Below, one piece after another: positions 46,033 through 57,185 of a DNA stretch of 64,000 nucleotides. Numbering within the stretch: the first letter of the stretch is position 1; each line of letters starts with the position of its first letter. The notes beneath the pieces were generated by a model that worked only from the letters and a program-made list of their open reading frames with translations, was not told the DNA's origin and searched no databases. Source of the DNA: Orobanche coerulescens. Lineage: Eukaryota > Streptophyta > Magnoliopsida > Lamiales > Orobanchaceae. The translations under genes and the position numbers were made by a program. The DNA lies in contig CM065811.1 of assembly GCA_033398695.1 (NCBI GenBank), positions 114,747,501 through 114,811,500 of the forward strand. The letters run 5' to 3'.

Positions 46033-47173
46033 TCCGTGCAACCAGATACACCCTATTGGACGACTGGTTTTACAAGCGAGCTTTCATCCTTCCTCTCCTC
46101 AATCGCATTACCTCGGAGGAAGGCCAACTCGTTTTAGCCGAGATCCATGATGGGCTCTGTGGAAATCACGCTGGGGGACGAGCTCTCATCCACAAGACAA
46201 CTAGACAAGGTTTTTTCTATCCTACACTACAAAAAAGCGATCGCCTACGCCCGATCATGTCACAGGTGTCAAGTGATGGGCCCGAACATCAGGCTATCCC
46301 CCGAGCAGCTCACTTCTATGTACAGTCCATGGTCGTTCGCCCAATGGGGCATCGACCTCATCGGTCCTTTGCCGACGGCACCAGGGGGATATAAATTTGC
46401 CATCGTGGGGGTCGATTATTTCATGAAATGGGCTGAGGCCGAGCCACTCAACAAGATCGGACAAGAACAAGTAATCAAGTTCATTTGCAAGAACATCATA
46501 TGCCGGTTCAGTCTACCCCAGGCTATCATCTCCGACAACGGGAAGCAGTTCGATGGTTTGGAAGTCATGATTCTGCGATAAATGGGGAATCAAAAAGTTG
46601 TCTCGGCCCCTTACCACCCTCAGACGAACGGGCAGGTAGAGGATGTAAACAAGATCCTCAAACACACGAGCAAAGCACGACTCGAATCCAAACAAGGACG
46701 ATGGGCGAGCGAGCTCCCGGATGTTTTGTGGTCCTACCGAAAGATGACCAGAAACTCAACAGGCAAAACCCCGTTCGCCCTCGCCTTCGGGACAGAAGCG
46801 GTGATCCCTTTGGAGATCGCCGTCCTCAGCCACCGAACTGAACAAGAAATGAAGACGGACAATGATATAGCCCGACGGATCGACTTGGACATGCTCGAAG
46901 AACGACGACTGGCCTCAGAAATGAAGAACACAATCCACAAAAAAGAAATCCGAGAAATTCTTCAATTCAAAGGTCAAGGAAAGGCGATTCCAAGTGGGCG
47001 ACCTAGTCCTCAAAAAGGGCCAGACTCACACGGGAGTATTTGGCCCAAATTGGGAGGGGGCCTTTAGGATATCTAAATGACTGACCAGAGGAGCCTACAA
47101 ACTCCAACACCCAGACGGTACTCCGGACGAATATTCCTGGAACGCCGTGCATTTGAAGAAATATTACCAATGA
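46033..47173 (+). pseudogene. Integrase, copy B
   Basis: Zinc domain EIHDGLCGNHAGGRAL, a short frameshift near 46230, then SCHRCQVMGPNIR. The catalytic core is open at 46147-46581: WGIDLIGPLP, VGVDYFMKWAEAEPL, IISDNGKQFDG. A TAA at 46579-46581 (GAA in A) precedes PYHPQTNGQVEDVNK. All three acidic positions can be seen, unlike copy A. The C-terminus is disrupted as in A and ends at TGA 47171-47173. Confidence 0.87.
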
Positions 47174-48426
47174 AAACTCTGTATTCAATTACCCGATGTA
47201 CAAAGAGTTTAATGAGATCCTTCGATCCCCTATATATGATTCGCATCGACAAAACAAACATATAAAAAAGAGGACGACTCGCTCGCCCTACAAGAGGTCG
47301 TCATCAAACCTGACAGACCAATGCAAGCGATCGCCCCCCCCCCCCCAAGCACAACGTATACCGTCGAGGATCGTCATTTAACATGGCGATCCGAGGTAGA
47401 AAAGTGCTGCCATGGTTCTGGAAGTCGATGGAACCGACAGTCAGTCCATGCAAGGTTCCTTTGGGCTGCGATCGCTCGCCCTTCGTTTAAATACGAGGCG
47501 GGCGTAGCCGAAGGACCCTCCAAACAAATCTGTGGACACACTCACCCGCCCTCAAAGGTTCATCATCTAACATGAAAGACCCGGACAAGGCGATGCGTCC
47601 CTACCCCCGTCACAACGTATACTGTCGAGGATCGCCATCTAACATGACGATCCGAGGTAGAAAAGTGCTAACAAGCCACGGATGTGGAGTCGATTAATCC
47701 GAAGACGCCCCATGCAAGGTCTCCACCAGACCAAGATCGCTCGTCTTCCGTTCAAATACGAGGCGGGCGCAGCCTAACGGAGGACCCTCACAATAAAGTG
47801 AGTCGCGATACAGACCAACAGGTGGAATGTCCCTCGCGCACAAGACACGGTCATGGAGGTCGGTCCATCGAACTCCGCGACCGTGCATGGTTCCTCAAGG
47901 TCAAAACAATCGAACTCCCTCGACGAATAAACAAAATTGAAGATCGCAAGAAACAGACTAAAGATAGCTCACCAAACGTATTATTTTCGTTCCCTTACTT
48001 TCGCTAAGTAAACAAAAACAAGGGGCAAAGTGGAGCTATTCATACATGCGATCAGGAGGACGGAACCACACATGATCGGCTTTGTTCAAACACACACGTG
48101 ACGATCGATTTTGTTCAAGATATTTACAAGTAAGAATTTCAAGTGTATCAATGCATTCAGATCTATTCAGACAATTGTGCAAAGTCGAAATGATGCGAAA
48201 CATTCAGACAAGGCGATCATACAAACAAGGCATCAGGTGCAATTGTATAGACACTTGCGTAAATTCGTATGCAAACATCCAGAGAGGCGATCGCACAAAT
48301 AAAGAGTGAGATGCAAAAAACGTATTTTTATTCCATCCAAATTGTTTGTACATACACGCCCGAAGGCAAAACAAGAAGAAAATGGAAATTACAAGGAATG
48401 AAAACATCATAAAACAGTGGTCTCGC
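47174..48426 (+). other. G copy B, region between pol and antisense gene
   Basis: No gene seen. A C-run lies near 47332-47346. About 260 bp are duplicated in tandem: AACGTATACCGTCGAGGATC (47355) and AACGTATACTGTCGAGGATC (47616) start the two copies, each with AATACGAGGCGGGCG later. The stretch 48010-48426 shows only short chance frames and would be the 3' untranslated region of the antisense gene. Confidence 0.65.
47350..47800 (+). repeat. Tandem duplication after pol, about 260 bp x 2
   Basis: Both units carry GTCGAGGATCG, GATCCGAGGTAGAAAAGTGC and CAAATACGAGGCGGGCG in the same order, diverged between these blocks. Confidence 0.75.
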
Positions 48427-51088
48427 TCAGGCCACCCCCGCGTGGCCTTCGCCTCCAGCAGACGGATCGATGTGCGCTTCCTCACCGGCTTCCGGATAAA
48501 CAAGTTTGTCCGGCGAAGGGTACGAGCTTAGATCGATCCCAAGGTCGGTGAGGTCAAGGATCGACGGAGAGAAGTCCGGCTGCAAAGGTTGCTCAATCAC
48601 GTAGGCTTTGAAATTTTCGATCAGAGGGCCAACCTCGACCCCTCCTTTCTTGGCAGCACGGATGGCATCGGCGTAAGCCATGTAATATGAGAACTCGCCG
48701 ATGTACTCCACGCTGAGGTAGGGATCGGTCTCGATCGCCTCCAGCTTCTCCTTCAACCCCGCGGATGTCTTGTCCGCATCCTTGAGCTCGGCGACCTTGG
48801 CAGCCAGTTCCCCTTTCGACGACTCAAGCTCGCCGTTTAGCCGATCCACCACCGCCTTCAGCCCGGTGACCTCCTCCTGCGAGGCCGCAAGCAACCGACG
48901 AGCCTATGTCATCTGGTCGCGCATCTTATCGACCATCGCCCAGGACCGGTCGAGCTCCTGCCTCATCTGGTCAAGATCTTGTTTAGCACGCTTGGCCGTC
49001 TCGGTATACTCCTTCTCCATGGCGATGATCCTATTGGCAAACTCGGCGTTCTGGTTTCGCGCTGCCTCAAGGTCTGAGTGAAGGCGAGAAGTAGAGGGCC
49101 ACCCCTCATAATCTTTAACAGCTTGAGCGGCCATCGTCGCCGCTTAGAGAGTCAGGGCAAGTGTCGACTGCATGGCATCTCCAGATCGCCGGTGCGCAAT
49201 CGCGTCCACGTCGGTCGTCCAAGCCCTCGGAAGAGAGGAGATGGCTCAGGAGATGTAGGAAGGGACATCGATAGGCTCACGCGGGGACTTGCTCGCCAGG
49301 GAATCCAGCACCATCGGCGAGGTATTAGGATCGGCAAGGCGGACCCTGCAACACAAAAAACGAAAGAGTTAATATGCACCTAACACAAGTAGCTTAAACT
49401 CAGAAAGATCGAACCAGTCTTACCTTGCGACCTTCTCGGGGTCGCGGCCGAAAAAAGGCTCGCCCCATGGAGTCTCGGCATCAGCAATCGCCGCAGTCTT
49501 TAAGAAGGCCGCTGAGGCCGTAGACCCCTCCGCCATTGGAACGACAGAAATAGGAGGCGCGGCAACCGGCGGCACCACAATGGATGCCTCCGCAGCTACA
49601 GTGGGAAGGGGCTCCTCCAGCCTCCGCCTCTTGCGGTTGCGCTGGAGCTGCTCCTCATCCCGAGCCTCCGGCTCGACGACCGGCACGATGATAGGTCTCT
49701 CCTTGGGGATAAGACGGGACGTCGTTGCAGGGACACGACCCGCCTTCTTCCCTTGGTGAAGACGACTCATAAGGCCGGGGTTCGACATGATAATCTCTCT
49801 CGGGGGCTCGAGTAGCGGGGAAAGTGGATCTCTGTCAAAGAGGAAAATTCAACCAAGTTAGACATCTCTTTCAATCAGACGATCGTCAAGCAGAAAAGAG
49901 ATAGTAAACATTCGTACCTGGAACCTTCTGCTGGCGAGGGAAGCGGAACAACCGAGCACCCAACCAATGAGCTTCGTTGTTGACCGTGCGAGCGTCGATA
50001 TAGTTATCCGGCAGACCGCGAATTTGCTCCCAGATGATCAAGAATTCAAATGGAAGATCGCCGATCGCTGGAACGAGGGAGCCTGTAAGAAGGAAACCAA
50101 ATTAGATCAGTTCAAGGTGTATCCGAACAAAGGGAGAGTTAAAATCCTTACTCGGATTCCTCTCTCGAAAGCTGGTGGGGATATCCAACTCATCCTTTGG
50201 TCTATTGCTCGCCGCCGAGCTCCACGCTCCGGCGACCCAGCATCATTTTGCCAGGTCGCCCCGAATTTTGTTCGGCACCCCAAGGACCACCCCACCCATG
50301 CGACCCTGAATATGATAGCCGCCAATTGAACCCTTCTGCGCAGTCAGCTTGAAGAGGTAGTTCATTTCTAGCGCAGAAGGTAGACGGAATAGCCGATAAC
50401 CGCCAAAAAGTGTCAAGGTACTAATAATCTGCAGCCAGGCATTCGGCGTCAATTGGAGCAGCACCACATTCCAGGCGGTCAGTAAGAATGACACGGCGAA
50501 CGGCAATGGGAACCGCAGACTGGCCTCCAGGATCAGTTCGTTGACGGCGGCCATACCCTCGGGAGGTTGATCGGCGCATTCGTTCTCCAAGGGCACGTAC
50601 AATGAGACATCAGAAGGGATATGTAACTTCGCCATCCAGCGACTCAAGTCCTTCCTGGTATCCGAACTACGGATCTGACCGAGGGTCCACGAGGAGCGGT
50701 CCGCAGCCCGGAATGACGTCCGCTTCATGGGTTCATAGGGGTGGGCGACCGAGTATGCACCGAAGTCAAACTGAGGCCATGGTCCGGCCAACCTCTCCAT
50801 AAGTCCGGCGAATTCCATAAAGGCCCAGCCGAACGCACTATTCTGCTACCAATATATCCTCACCGCCTCATTCTCATCTACCGGCGAGCCCTTCTATCCC
50901 GCCGCCGCCGACCTCGCCACGTCTGCCTCATTGAAAAGCTCTTCAATCTCCGCGGGTGCCATTCCCGCATGAATGACCTCGACGGCCGTCTCCAAGTGAA
51001 GAGCCATGGAGGTTTCTTCCTGAGCAGGCGAAGTCACGGCGGCAGAAGAGCTACCAGCCTCATGCACATTAGATCCTCCTCTAGACAT
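48427..51088 (-). pseudogene. Antisense spliced transposon gene (Transposase_28-like) of element G
   Basis: Four exons fit on the minus strand: 51088-50152, 50082-49918, 49829-49424, 49345-48427, with introns of 69, 88 and 78 bp bordered by GTAAGG/TTACAG, GTACGA/ACAGAG and GTAAGA/TGCAG. Exon lengths sum to 2427, an exact multiple of three (808 codons plus TGA), and the frame matches across all joins. Exon 1 has ASLRFPLPFAVSFLLTAWNV and QLTPNAWLQI, the pattern of the 'putative gypsy type transposon' domain (Transposase_28 family). Exon 4 is a long coiled coil (SQEEVTGLKAVVDRLNGELE). Six in-frame stops break it (two TAG near 50880-50930, TGA near 50243, then TGA, TAA and TAG in exon 4). Antisense extra ORFs are known in Tat elements; function is unknown. 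Confidence 0.8.
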
Positions 51089-51230
51089 ATTCAAAGAGAA
51101 AATGGGGAAGAGAATTTTTGTTCTTACCTAGAGAAAATGTCGATCGGCGTAAGAAGCTTCAAGGAATTTCTGCAGAGTCTTCATCTAAAGGCTAGGGCGC
51201 ATAAAGATCTAAACTCCAGAAGCCCTAGCC

Positions 51231-51238
51231 CTTTTATA
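51231..51238 (-). promoter_or_regulatory. TATA box of antisense gene
   Basis: Minus strand TATAAAAG in CCTATAAAAGGGCTAGGG, about 145 bp upstream of the ATG at 51088, so the gene seems to have its own promoter inside G. TCTCTAGGTAAGAAC in the leader (about 51123-51137) could be a further splice donor. Confidence 0.6.
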
Positions 51239-51598
51239 GGCGAGAGCAGGGACCTCTGTGCAAATAGGCGGAATCCCGGGGGCTGAAGTGCAACCGTCGG
51301 GGGAGACACATTAAATGCATCCCTCGAAACCCGCGTACCCATCGTTTCGAGGGCACGCCAGGCGACAAGTCTGACAAAAACCGTCGGACTCCCCCAACGG
51401 GAGCGCAACGCGTGTCCCTGTGACGTTTCGAAAGCCCGCCTCCATTTACCGCTATTTCCAGCGCCTAAGGAGATTGTCCGAGGTCACAACAAGTTCGTCC
51501 AGGTAACGATCATCTTTGTCATAAATAGATGAGTCACTCGTCTAAAACAGGCGATCGCCAGCATTGCCACCTCACCCCACGTCTTCGACATCGGAGCG
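51239..51598 (+). other. G region between antisense promoter and polypurine tract
   Basis: No gene. It would hold upstream control sequence of the antisense gene and ends with a GGCGATCGCC word at 51550-51559. Confidence 0.5.
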
Positions 51599-51612
51599 AG
51601 CTGGGGGGCAAT
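51599..51612 (+). other. G polypurine tract
   Basis: AGCTGGGGGGCAAT immediately before LTR3 (TGTTGTGCGG at 51613). Confidence 0.75.
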
Positions 51613-52548
51613 TGTTGTGCGGAGATTTATACGCCTCGATGGTGATCGACATAATGGTCTGGAACCAGCTAAAGAAGACAGATGATGGGCAAGCGCCTAG
51701 CGGTCGACGTCCAAGGCGATCGCCTATTGGCATCTGGCGATCGCCTCTAATGGCCGACTGGAGAAGATCGTCCCGTGCCACGTATGAATCCGACACCCAT
51801 CAAAGTCTTCGAAGTCCGAATCTCGGATAAAGACCCATGTGCAGATCCGCAAAAAGGCGCCACAGGATAAGGCCTTTTGACCCCAACCTGTCACCATCTT
51901 CTCACCTACCGACAGACCCGCCGAAAGGTACGAAGTGGGACCTCCCAAGATGGCGACTCAGGACGCGTGCAGACTTCTCATTAGCTCACGCATCTGGCTG
52001 CCAGCAGCAGCAGCGGACTTTAAGGAAACAGTCCTACGTGCTGGGACGATCGCCCACCTTATTTTAATATAGGAAACGGTGGTCGCCCGCGATGGACAAG
52101 GAGAACCTAGCAACCTCTTCTCCTATAAATAGAAGGCCTCCAGCAGTGGCCGAAGGACAGAAAAAAACATTCACAAAAACTCACAGAGTGAAAATCGTGA
52201 ACACAACATCACAACAAAAGCACAGAACGTCTAAGGCAAAATATACAGAACTCTCCATTTTTGTAACAAGAACTCACAGAGCTTCAACTCTGGTTCTTCC
52301 AGCAATCTTCAGCACTCGATAGCTAAGATAACTAGAGTCTTTACACTCATTGTAATTGTACTCTAACATTAATATTTGTACTCACTAGTATTCATATTAG
52401 TAACATCTCGCGAGAGCATTCAAGCCCGGGACTAACAACCCCGACAAATCTTGTGTTATTTACTTTCCCTACGGACGTGCTCTCGGATTTGTTTGTTACT
52501 CGACCATTCCAGCAATACCGTCTCCAGATAATATTTTGGGTAACAACA
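51613..52548 (+). repeat. G LTR3 (3' LTR)
   Basis: 936 bp, same ends and landmarks as LTR1; two GGCGATCGCC words near 51715 and 51737, TATA at 52124-52131. Followed by CCATT. Confidence 0.92.
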
Positions 52549-52553
52549 CCATT
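52549..52553. other. Target-site duplication of G, right copy
   Basis: CCATT, equal to 20403-20407. Confidence 0.9.
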
Positions 52554-53488
52554 CACAAAACACACGCATATTGAAAGTAAGCCTTTAACAAGGATAATTT
52601 TATAGGATGGATGATTGATGATATGAACTCCAAGACTTAATGGATTAATTGTCCAACAACATATCTCCATGACAACCACACCTCCATCCGCAGAAGAGAA
52701 GGAAAAGAATGAGAAAAATGGTAAAAAAAACCCGTCTGCAGGGCCTTAAATAGGCTGCCTGCCGGCAGAGTTACGTACGTAACCGGCCATGGGCTTACGT
52801 ACGTACCGGCCATGGCCGAGACACTGCCCAAAAATGCCGGCACTGATACGTACGTAACCGGCCAAGGCCTTACGTACGTAACTGGCCTTACGTACGTAAC
52901 TGGCCTTACGTATGTAACTGCCGAGCCCTTCCGGCCGTAATTCGGCCAAGGATGGTCTGGGCCCAACCTGCCCGGCCATGACTCGGTCGGGACCAACTCT
53001 GACGGCCTGGACGACCCTAAAACCCGAACCTGAATACGAAACGATGATACGGTTACGAAGTACTCGCAAAGACGAATTCGAGCACTAAGAGAACACACGA
53101 TTCCGACCACCCGAAGGCTTGAAATTCGACAACGGAAAGTAATTACCCCAAACTTTGGGAAATTACGAAAATGGCCCAAAACATCTGAAATACACGATAC
53201 ACGATCGAAACACCAAGCCGAAGCTCGAAACATGAATAATAACATTAAATGAACTTACGAGAAACTCGAAACAACAGTTTCGGACGAGATTCGCAAGAAT
53301 CGAACTCAAGTGCGGAAAAACCGCTTAAGAACACGAAACTCAACAAAATGATACCGAAACGAACTCGGATGACAAAAAGTGCAGAATTAATTATTCTCAG
53401 AATAATGAAATAGTCACGAGCGAGTCGTCAACATGAACTCCCTCCGAAAAAAAGAAAATTACCGAAGTTCGAAATTGCGGGTATTACA
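52554..53488 (-). repeat. E2 5' LTR, part right of element G
   Basis: Resumes the LTR interrupted at 20407 with CACAAAACACACGC, then a private deletion, TATA-like box near 52745, TTACGTACGTAAC array 52768-52945, U3, and the end GCGGGTATTACA at 53488. After 53488 the sequence is copia, so this is the outer end of E2. Confidence 0.85.
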
Positions 53489-53904
53489 AAGATAAGGGGG
53501 AGCAAATTTACGAGATCACATATTGCTAAAGTTTTATCCCACGGAGATTTCCTACCAACATTATGATGTAACATGATATGATTGCCACAAGCTCCAATAC
53601 AAACAGTTTGAAAGTTTTTCTCCCATTGAGTTTTTTTTTCAAACTAGTTCAGCAGATATTTATGTAAATAGTCATTCAAGGGGGAGTGTTATCATATACC
53701 ACGAAAATGACGTTTCAATTACCCCTTTGTTTATATATAGTGTGAAGGATTATTATTCCCCTGATATAATTATGTAATTACGATTGTGCCATCTGAAGTT
53801 TTCCTATAAATAGGACTTCAGTTATTAATGAAAATCACACCTGAGAATCATTATCTATTCTCTCTCTCTAAATTCTCTCTCTATAATATTTCGATCTTAT
53901 AACA
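53489..53904 (+). mobile_element. Ty1/copia 3' end with one LTR
   Basis: 53489-53676 is the end of a copia interior with no ORF left, 53677-53686 is the polypurine tract (CAAGGGGGAG), and 53687-53904 a 218-bp LTR with TGTTAT/ATAACA inverted ends and TATAAATA at 53805-53812. The short LTR and AAGGGGGAG tract are typical of plant Ty1/copia elements. The 5' part was lost or displaced by E2. Confidence 0.8.
53687..53904 (+). repeat. Copia LTR
   Basis: Starts TGTTATCATATACC and ends CTTATAACA. Perfect six-base inverted ends. CT-rich leader after the TATA box. Confidence 0.85.
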
Positions 53905-54404
53905 TTTGTCTATTTATAGAGAATGAAAAAAGATTTTTTTTAATAAAATGAAGAAGATATTTAACATTTAAGAATAATATTAATTAAAATCCAACAGACC
54001 AATGGGGATGTGCCATGTGGACAGAGACCACAAAAGCATTGCTGGTCTGTGGTAGCTCCTTCTTGGGTCTTATTCTTCCATTTTTCATTTTTTGTTTTTG
54101 TTTTGCTGAGTTGGCACCAGACCACAACACTTTGTGGTTGCCGATATTTGTAGTCTAAGGGATCACCGTTCATCAACCATTATGAATACTTAGATTACCG
54201 CTACTTCAAATCTTTTCATTCTGGAAAAATAAATCACAAGGTGGAAATAATAGTGTTTAGAGATGTGTCAGTTAGGGATGGCCGAAAAATCCGATCCAAA
54301 ACTCAAAAATTTAGATATACCGAATCTAATTTTTTGGATTTAGATTTGGATTCAATTTTAGACCCGAAATTGTTTTGGATTTGGATTATGATTTAAGGGA
54401 TACC
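53905..54404. other. AT-rich intergenic sequence
   Basis: No gene. 54280-54404 is rich in GATCCGAAA/GGATTTGGAT words and continues past E5 at 62628-62660, so E5 sits inside a dispersed repeat of that type. ACCACAA and GACCAGACC words near 54030-54130 are partly inverted but I could not define a MITE. Confidence 0.5.
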
Positions 54405-55321
54405 TGTAACACCCCCATAATCTAACCGGGAATATTACACACCGCAGACCCTCTCTGTGAGGATCCGCCAGGCTAAACATCGAAACAACATAATACATTA
54501 CATGCCGACACGGCAAAATCACGAACCATTAGACCGATTTGGTCTTTTGTCACTGTCTTAAAAATCAAGAATACATAACCCTATCCAGACTCATACCCAC
54601 ACAAGGGTAAAATACTTCAAAACATAGACAATACGGCAGCGAAAAAGACAATACAATGGACTTCGACTAACTGAACCCAAAACTGGCCTTCATGTGATTA
54701 GTATCATTCGTCTTTCATCATTCCTCATACCGATCCTGTGTCTTGCTCCCGAAAACCTGCATGTACCTGGACACAATACAGATATCCACCCCCCGATTAC
54801 TCGGGGGTTAGCAAAACTCCACTGTTTCGCTAGTGCAAGTATAAAGTACAAATACGAGCCATACACAACACATTCCGAGAATACAATGAAAGACTTCCCG
54901 AGATATATCATTTAAATAAAATAGTTCAAGTCTTGAAAGTAGAAACGAAACAAGTAAGCACTTTGAAAATAATTCCAAATCTCGGGAGTTTTGAAAACAT
55001 TAGAAATTGAAAAGTTCTTAATTCCTCGAAAACCACTTAGGGTCACAGCCCCAAAGTTCATTTTTCAAAATACAAATCCATTAACAAAACACGGGGTCCA
55101 CGGCCCAACCATTTCGATCACAAAACACAGGGCCCACGACCTGATCATCCACTGCAATTCACTTACAAGGACACATTTATTCTTATGCCATTCTAGCCAA
55201 ACACCAAGACTCGATATATAATGTATCTCGACCCCGAGCATAAAACATTGTGATACTCCGAACATATCACAGTAGTTATAAAAACATCAACATCAACATC
55301 ACCAAAAACCACACCTGGTAA

Positions 55322-55530
55322 CCCGTGGCCGTACCCATTAGTATCGGCCCCCAGAGGCCCCGTCGGACCGTCCCTGGGTGGGAAACCACATCCGCGGCCG
55401 TACCCATTAGTATCGGCCCCCAGAGGTCCCGTCGAACCGTCCCCAGGTGGAAAAACACCAACACACGCACCCAAGTCTACTTCCGTGGCCGTACCCATTA
55501 GTATCGGCCCCAAGAGGCCTCATGCCATCC
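55322..55530 (-). repeat. Minisatellite in E5 3' LTR, 70-90 bp x 3
   Basis: GGCCGTACCCATTAGTATCG at about 55327, 55396 and 55486, each followed by GGCCCCGTCGGACCGTCCC or a close form. The 5' LTR has four units (60648-60960). Confidence 0.88.
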
Positions 55531-56615
55531 CCGGGTTGAAACGACAACACATCTATGAAAAAACACATCTCTCAAAGGTCAAACACACAAAATATATAGT
55601 CAAGGTACCTTGCTAGAATGGCCATATTATCCAACACGTACTCACGACCCAAAACTATAACAATTCAAAAGGAGGCACAAGATCTCAACGGCAACGAACG
55701 ACACAACCAATATCACACAAACTCACATATTCATCCATAACCACGTGACTCCACGCACATAATGTGACAAAAGAATTACACTTTACATTTACCGATGACA
55801 TAATCATACATAATGACATCACACGAAAGTAAGGTGATCCTATACTCGACACTAGCACACATATTCAACTAAGCATATTAATTCCCGACACACACGGGTC
55901 ACCTTTACCAAAACCAAGATGGTAAATATACCGATTCTTTTGAAAAATGGTTATAAATATTTATTTAGCACATATCGACGATTAGCAACCATTATATCCA
56001 CAAAACACGTAATGTATGGGCAAGATACTTGCCTCGAAATCAATTTGTGAATACTCCGACGAAAGCGGCTCGTCCGAAACAGCTCCAAAATAGTCCCGAA
56101 ACAGCTCGGCCGAAACAGCCACAAAACAGCTCGGCCGAAAGAGTCCCAAAACAGCCCCAAAAACCGACCACCTTCGCGAGAAATCAATAACAACACAATC
56201 ACCACGAGAATAACACCGCTACAAATCAACAACACTAAACGAAATCTCAATCGACACTAAGAAACTACAAGGGTTCAAGGGTTCGTTCCAAGAAAGCCAA
56301 AATCATGTTCCGGGTGAGACGAAATCGATAAACGAGTTATTAATCCGTAGATTACAACCAATACAACAAGAATTACTTGACCAATTCATCATAATCGGCC
56401 CAGAATTGAAATCAAAAGGAAAACCCCAAAATAGTTGAAAAAGGATTTTTTTGAAGAATTACCTCAATCCGACGAAGAACAATGGATTAGATGTTGTTAA
56501 ACATGTTCAAGACATCAAGAATATGATGATAATCTACTCAGGGATTGAAATCCCCATCAAATCGCCCAAAAACCGAGAGAGCGAAGTGAAAATGGGCTGA
56601 AAAACGCGATTGTCC

Positions 56616-56623
56616 TATTTATA
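56616..56623 (-). promoter_or_regulatory. TATA box of E5 3' LTR
   Basis: TATAAATA on the minus strand; same at 62054-62061 in the 5' LTR. Confidence 0.65.
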
Positions 56624-57185
56624 CAACTGGACAAAACGGCTCAGAACACGGCCCAAATTAGAGCCGTATTCCAGCGCCGTGTTATAAACGACTCAGCAAA
56701 AATGGTGCAAACAGCATCGTATTCCGTAGTATGATCGACGTGTAGACTTTGTCATTATGACCATAACTTCTCCGTCCGGACTCCGATTGACTCGCCGTTT
56801 AAACCATTGGAAAGCTAATTTGATGCTCTACCACATTGTAAAGTTTCAGAATTTTTAGACTTTATAAGCGCCGGTGGTGATCTTACAAAGTCGACCAAAT
56901 GCACAAAAACGATACTCCTCGACAAAACAATAATTATTCAACATGCAACAAAACACTAACGGACAACAGCAACGATCCAAATCGAAAACGAACACATAAC
57001 AAAGCAAGACATACTATTAGCTCGACTTACGCAACGATAAGTCGTACCCGACGAACACCACAACACGGTACATCGTGCTGTACCCAACATAGGGGAATAT
57101 CTCAAGAAATCGCCAACAGAACAAAATGAACGGCGCAATCGACAAAAATTAAAAAATAATCGGAACCAAGAATCTCGGGTATTAC

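Larger units (their letters stand above)
20408..52548 (+). mobile_element. G: Tat-lineage Ty3/gypsy element with three LTRs and two gag-pol copies
   Basis: LTR1, gag-pol copy A, then foreign E/H DNA (27696-40527), truncated LTR2, gag-pol copy B, antisense gene, polypurine tract and LTR3. CCATT flanks LTR1 and LTR3, so the outer boundaries come from one insertion into the E2 LTR. The middle arose later by duplication. Primer sites match the tRNA-Asn type reported for Tat elements. Both copies are broken. Confidence 0.88.
54405..57185 (-). repeat. E5 3' LTR
   Basis: Minisatellite 55322-55530 (three units), GGGGCTGTTTCGG-type array 56075-56165, TATAAATA at 56616-56623, and GCCGTATT/GCCGTGTT words at 56625-56715. 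No gene. Confidence 0.9.

Noticed and set aside
20408..52548. Reading this region as two independent Tat insertions
   Set aside because: LTR2 is truncated, has no target duplication of its own, and both gag-pol copies share stops; a duplication explains the data better.
54000..54140. Possible MITE with ACCACAA/TTGTGGT inverted words
   Set aside because: Inverted pairs are short and I could not find clear terminal repeats with a target duplication.
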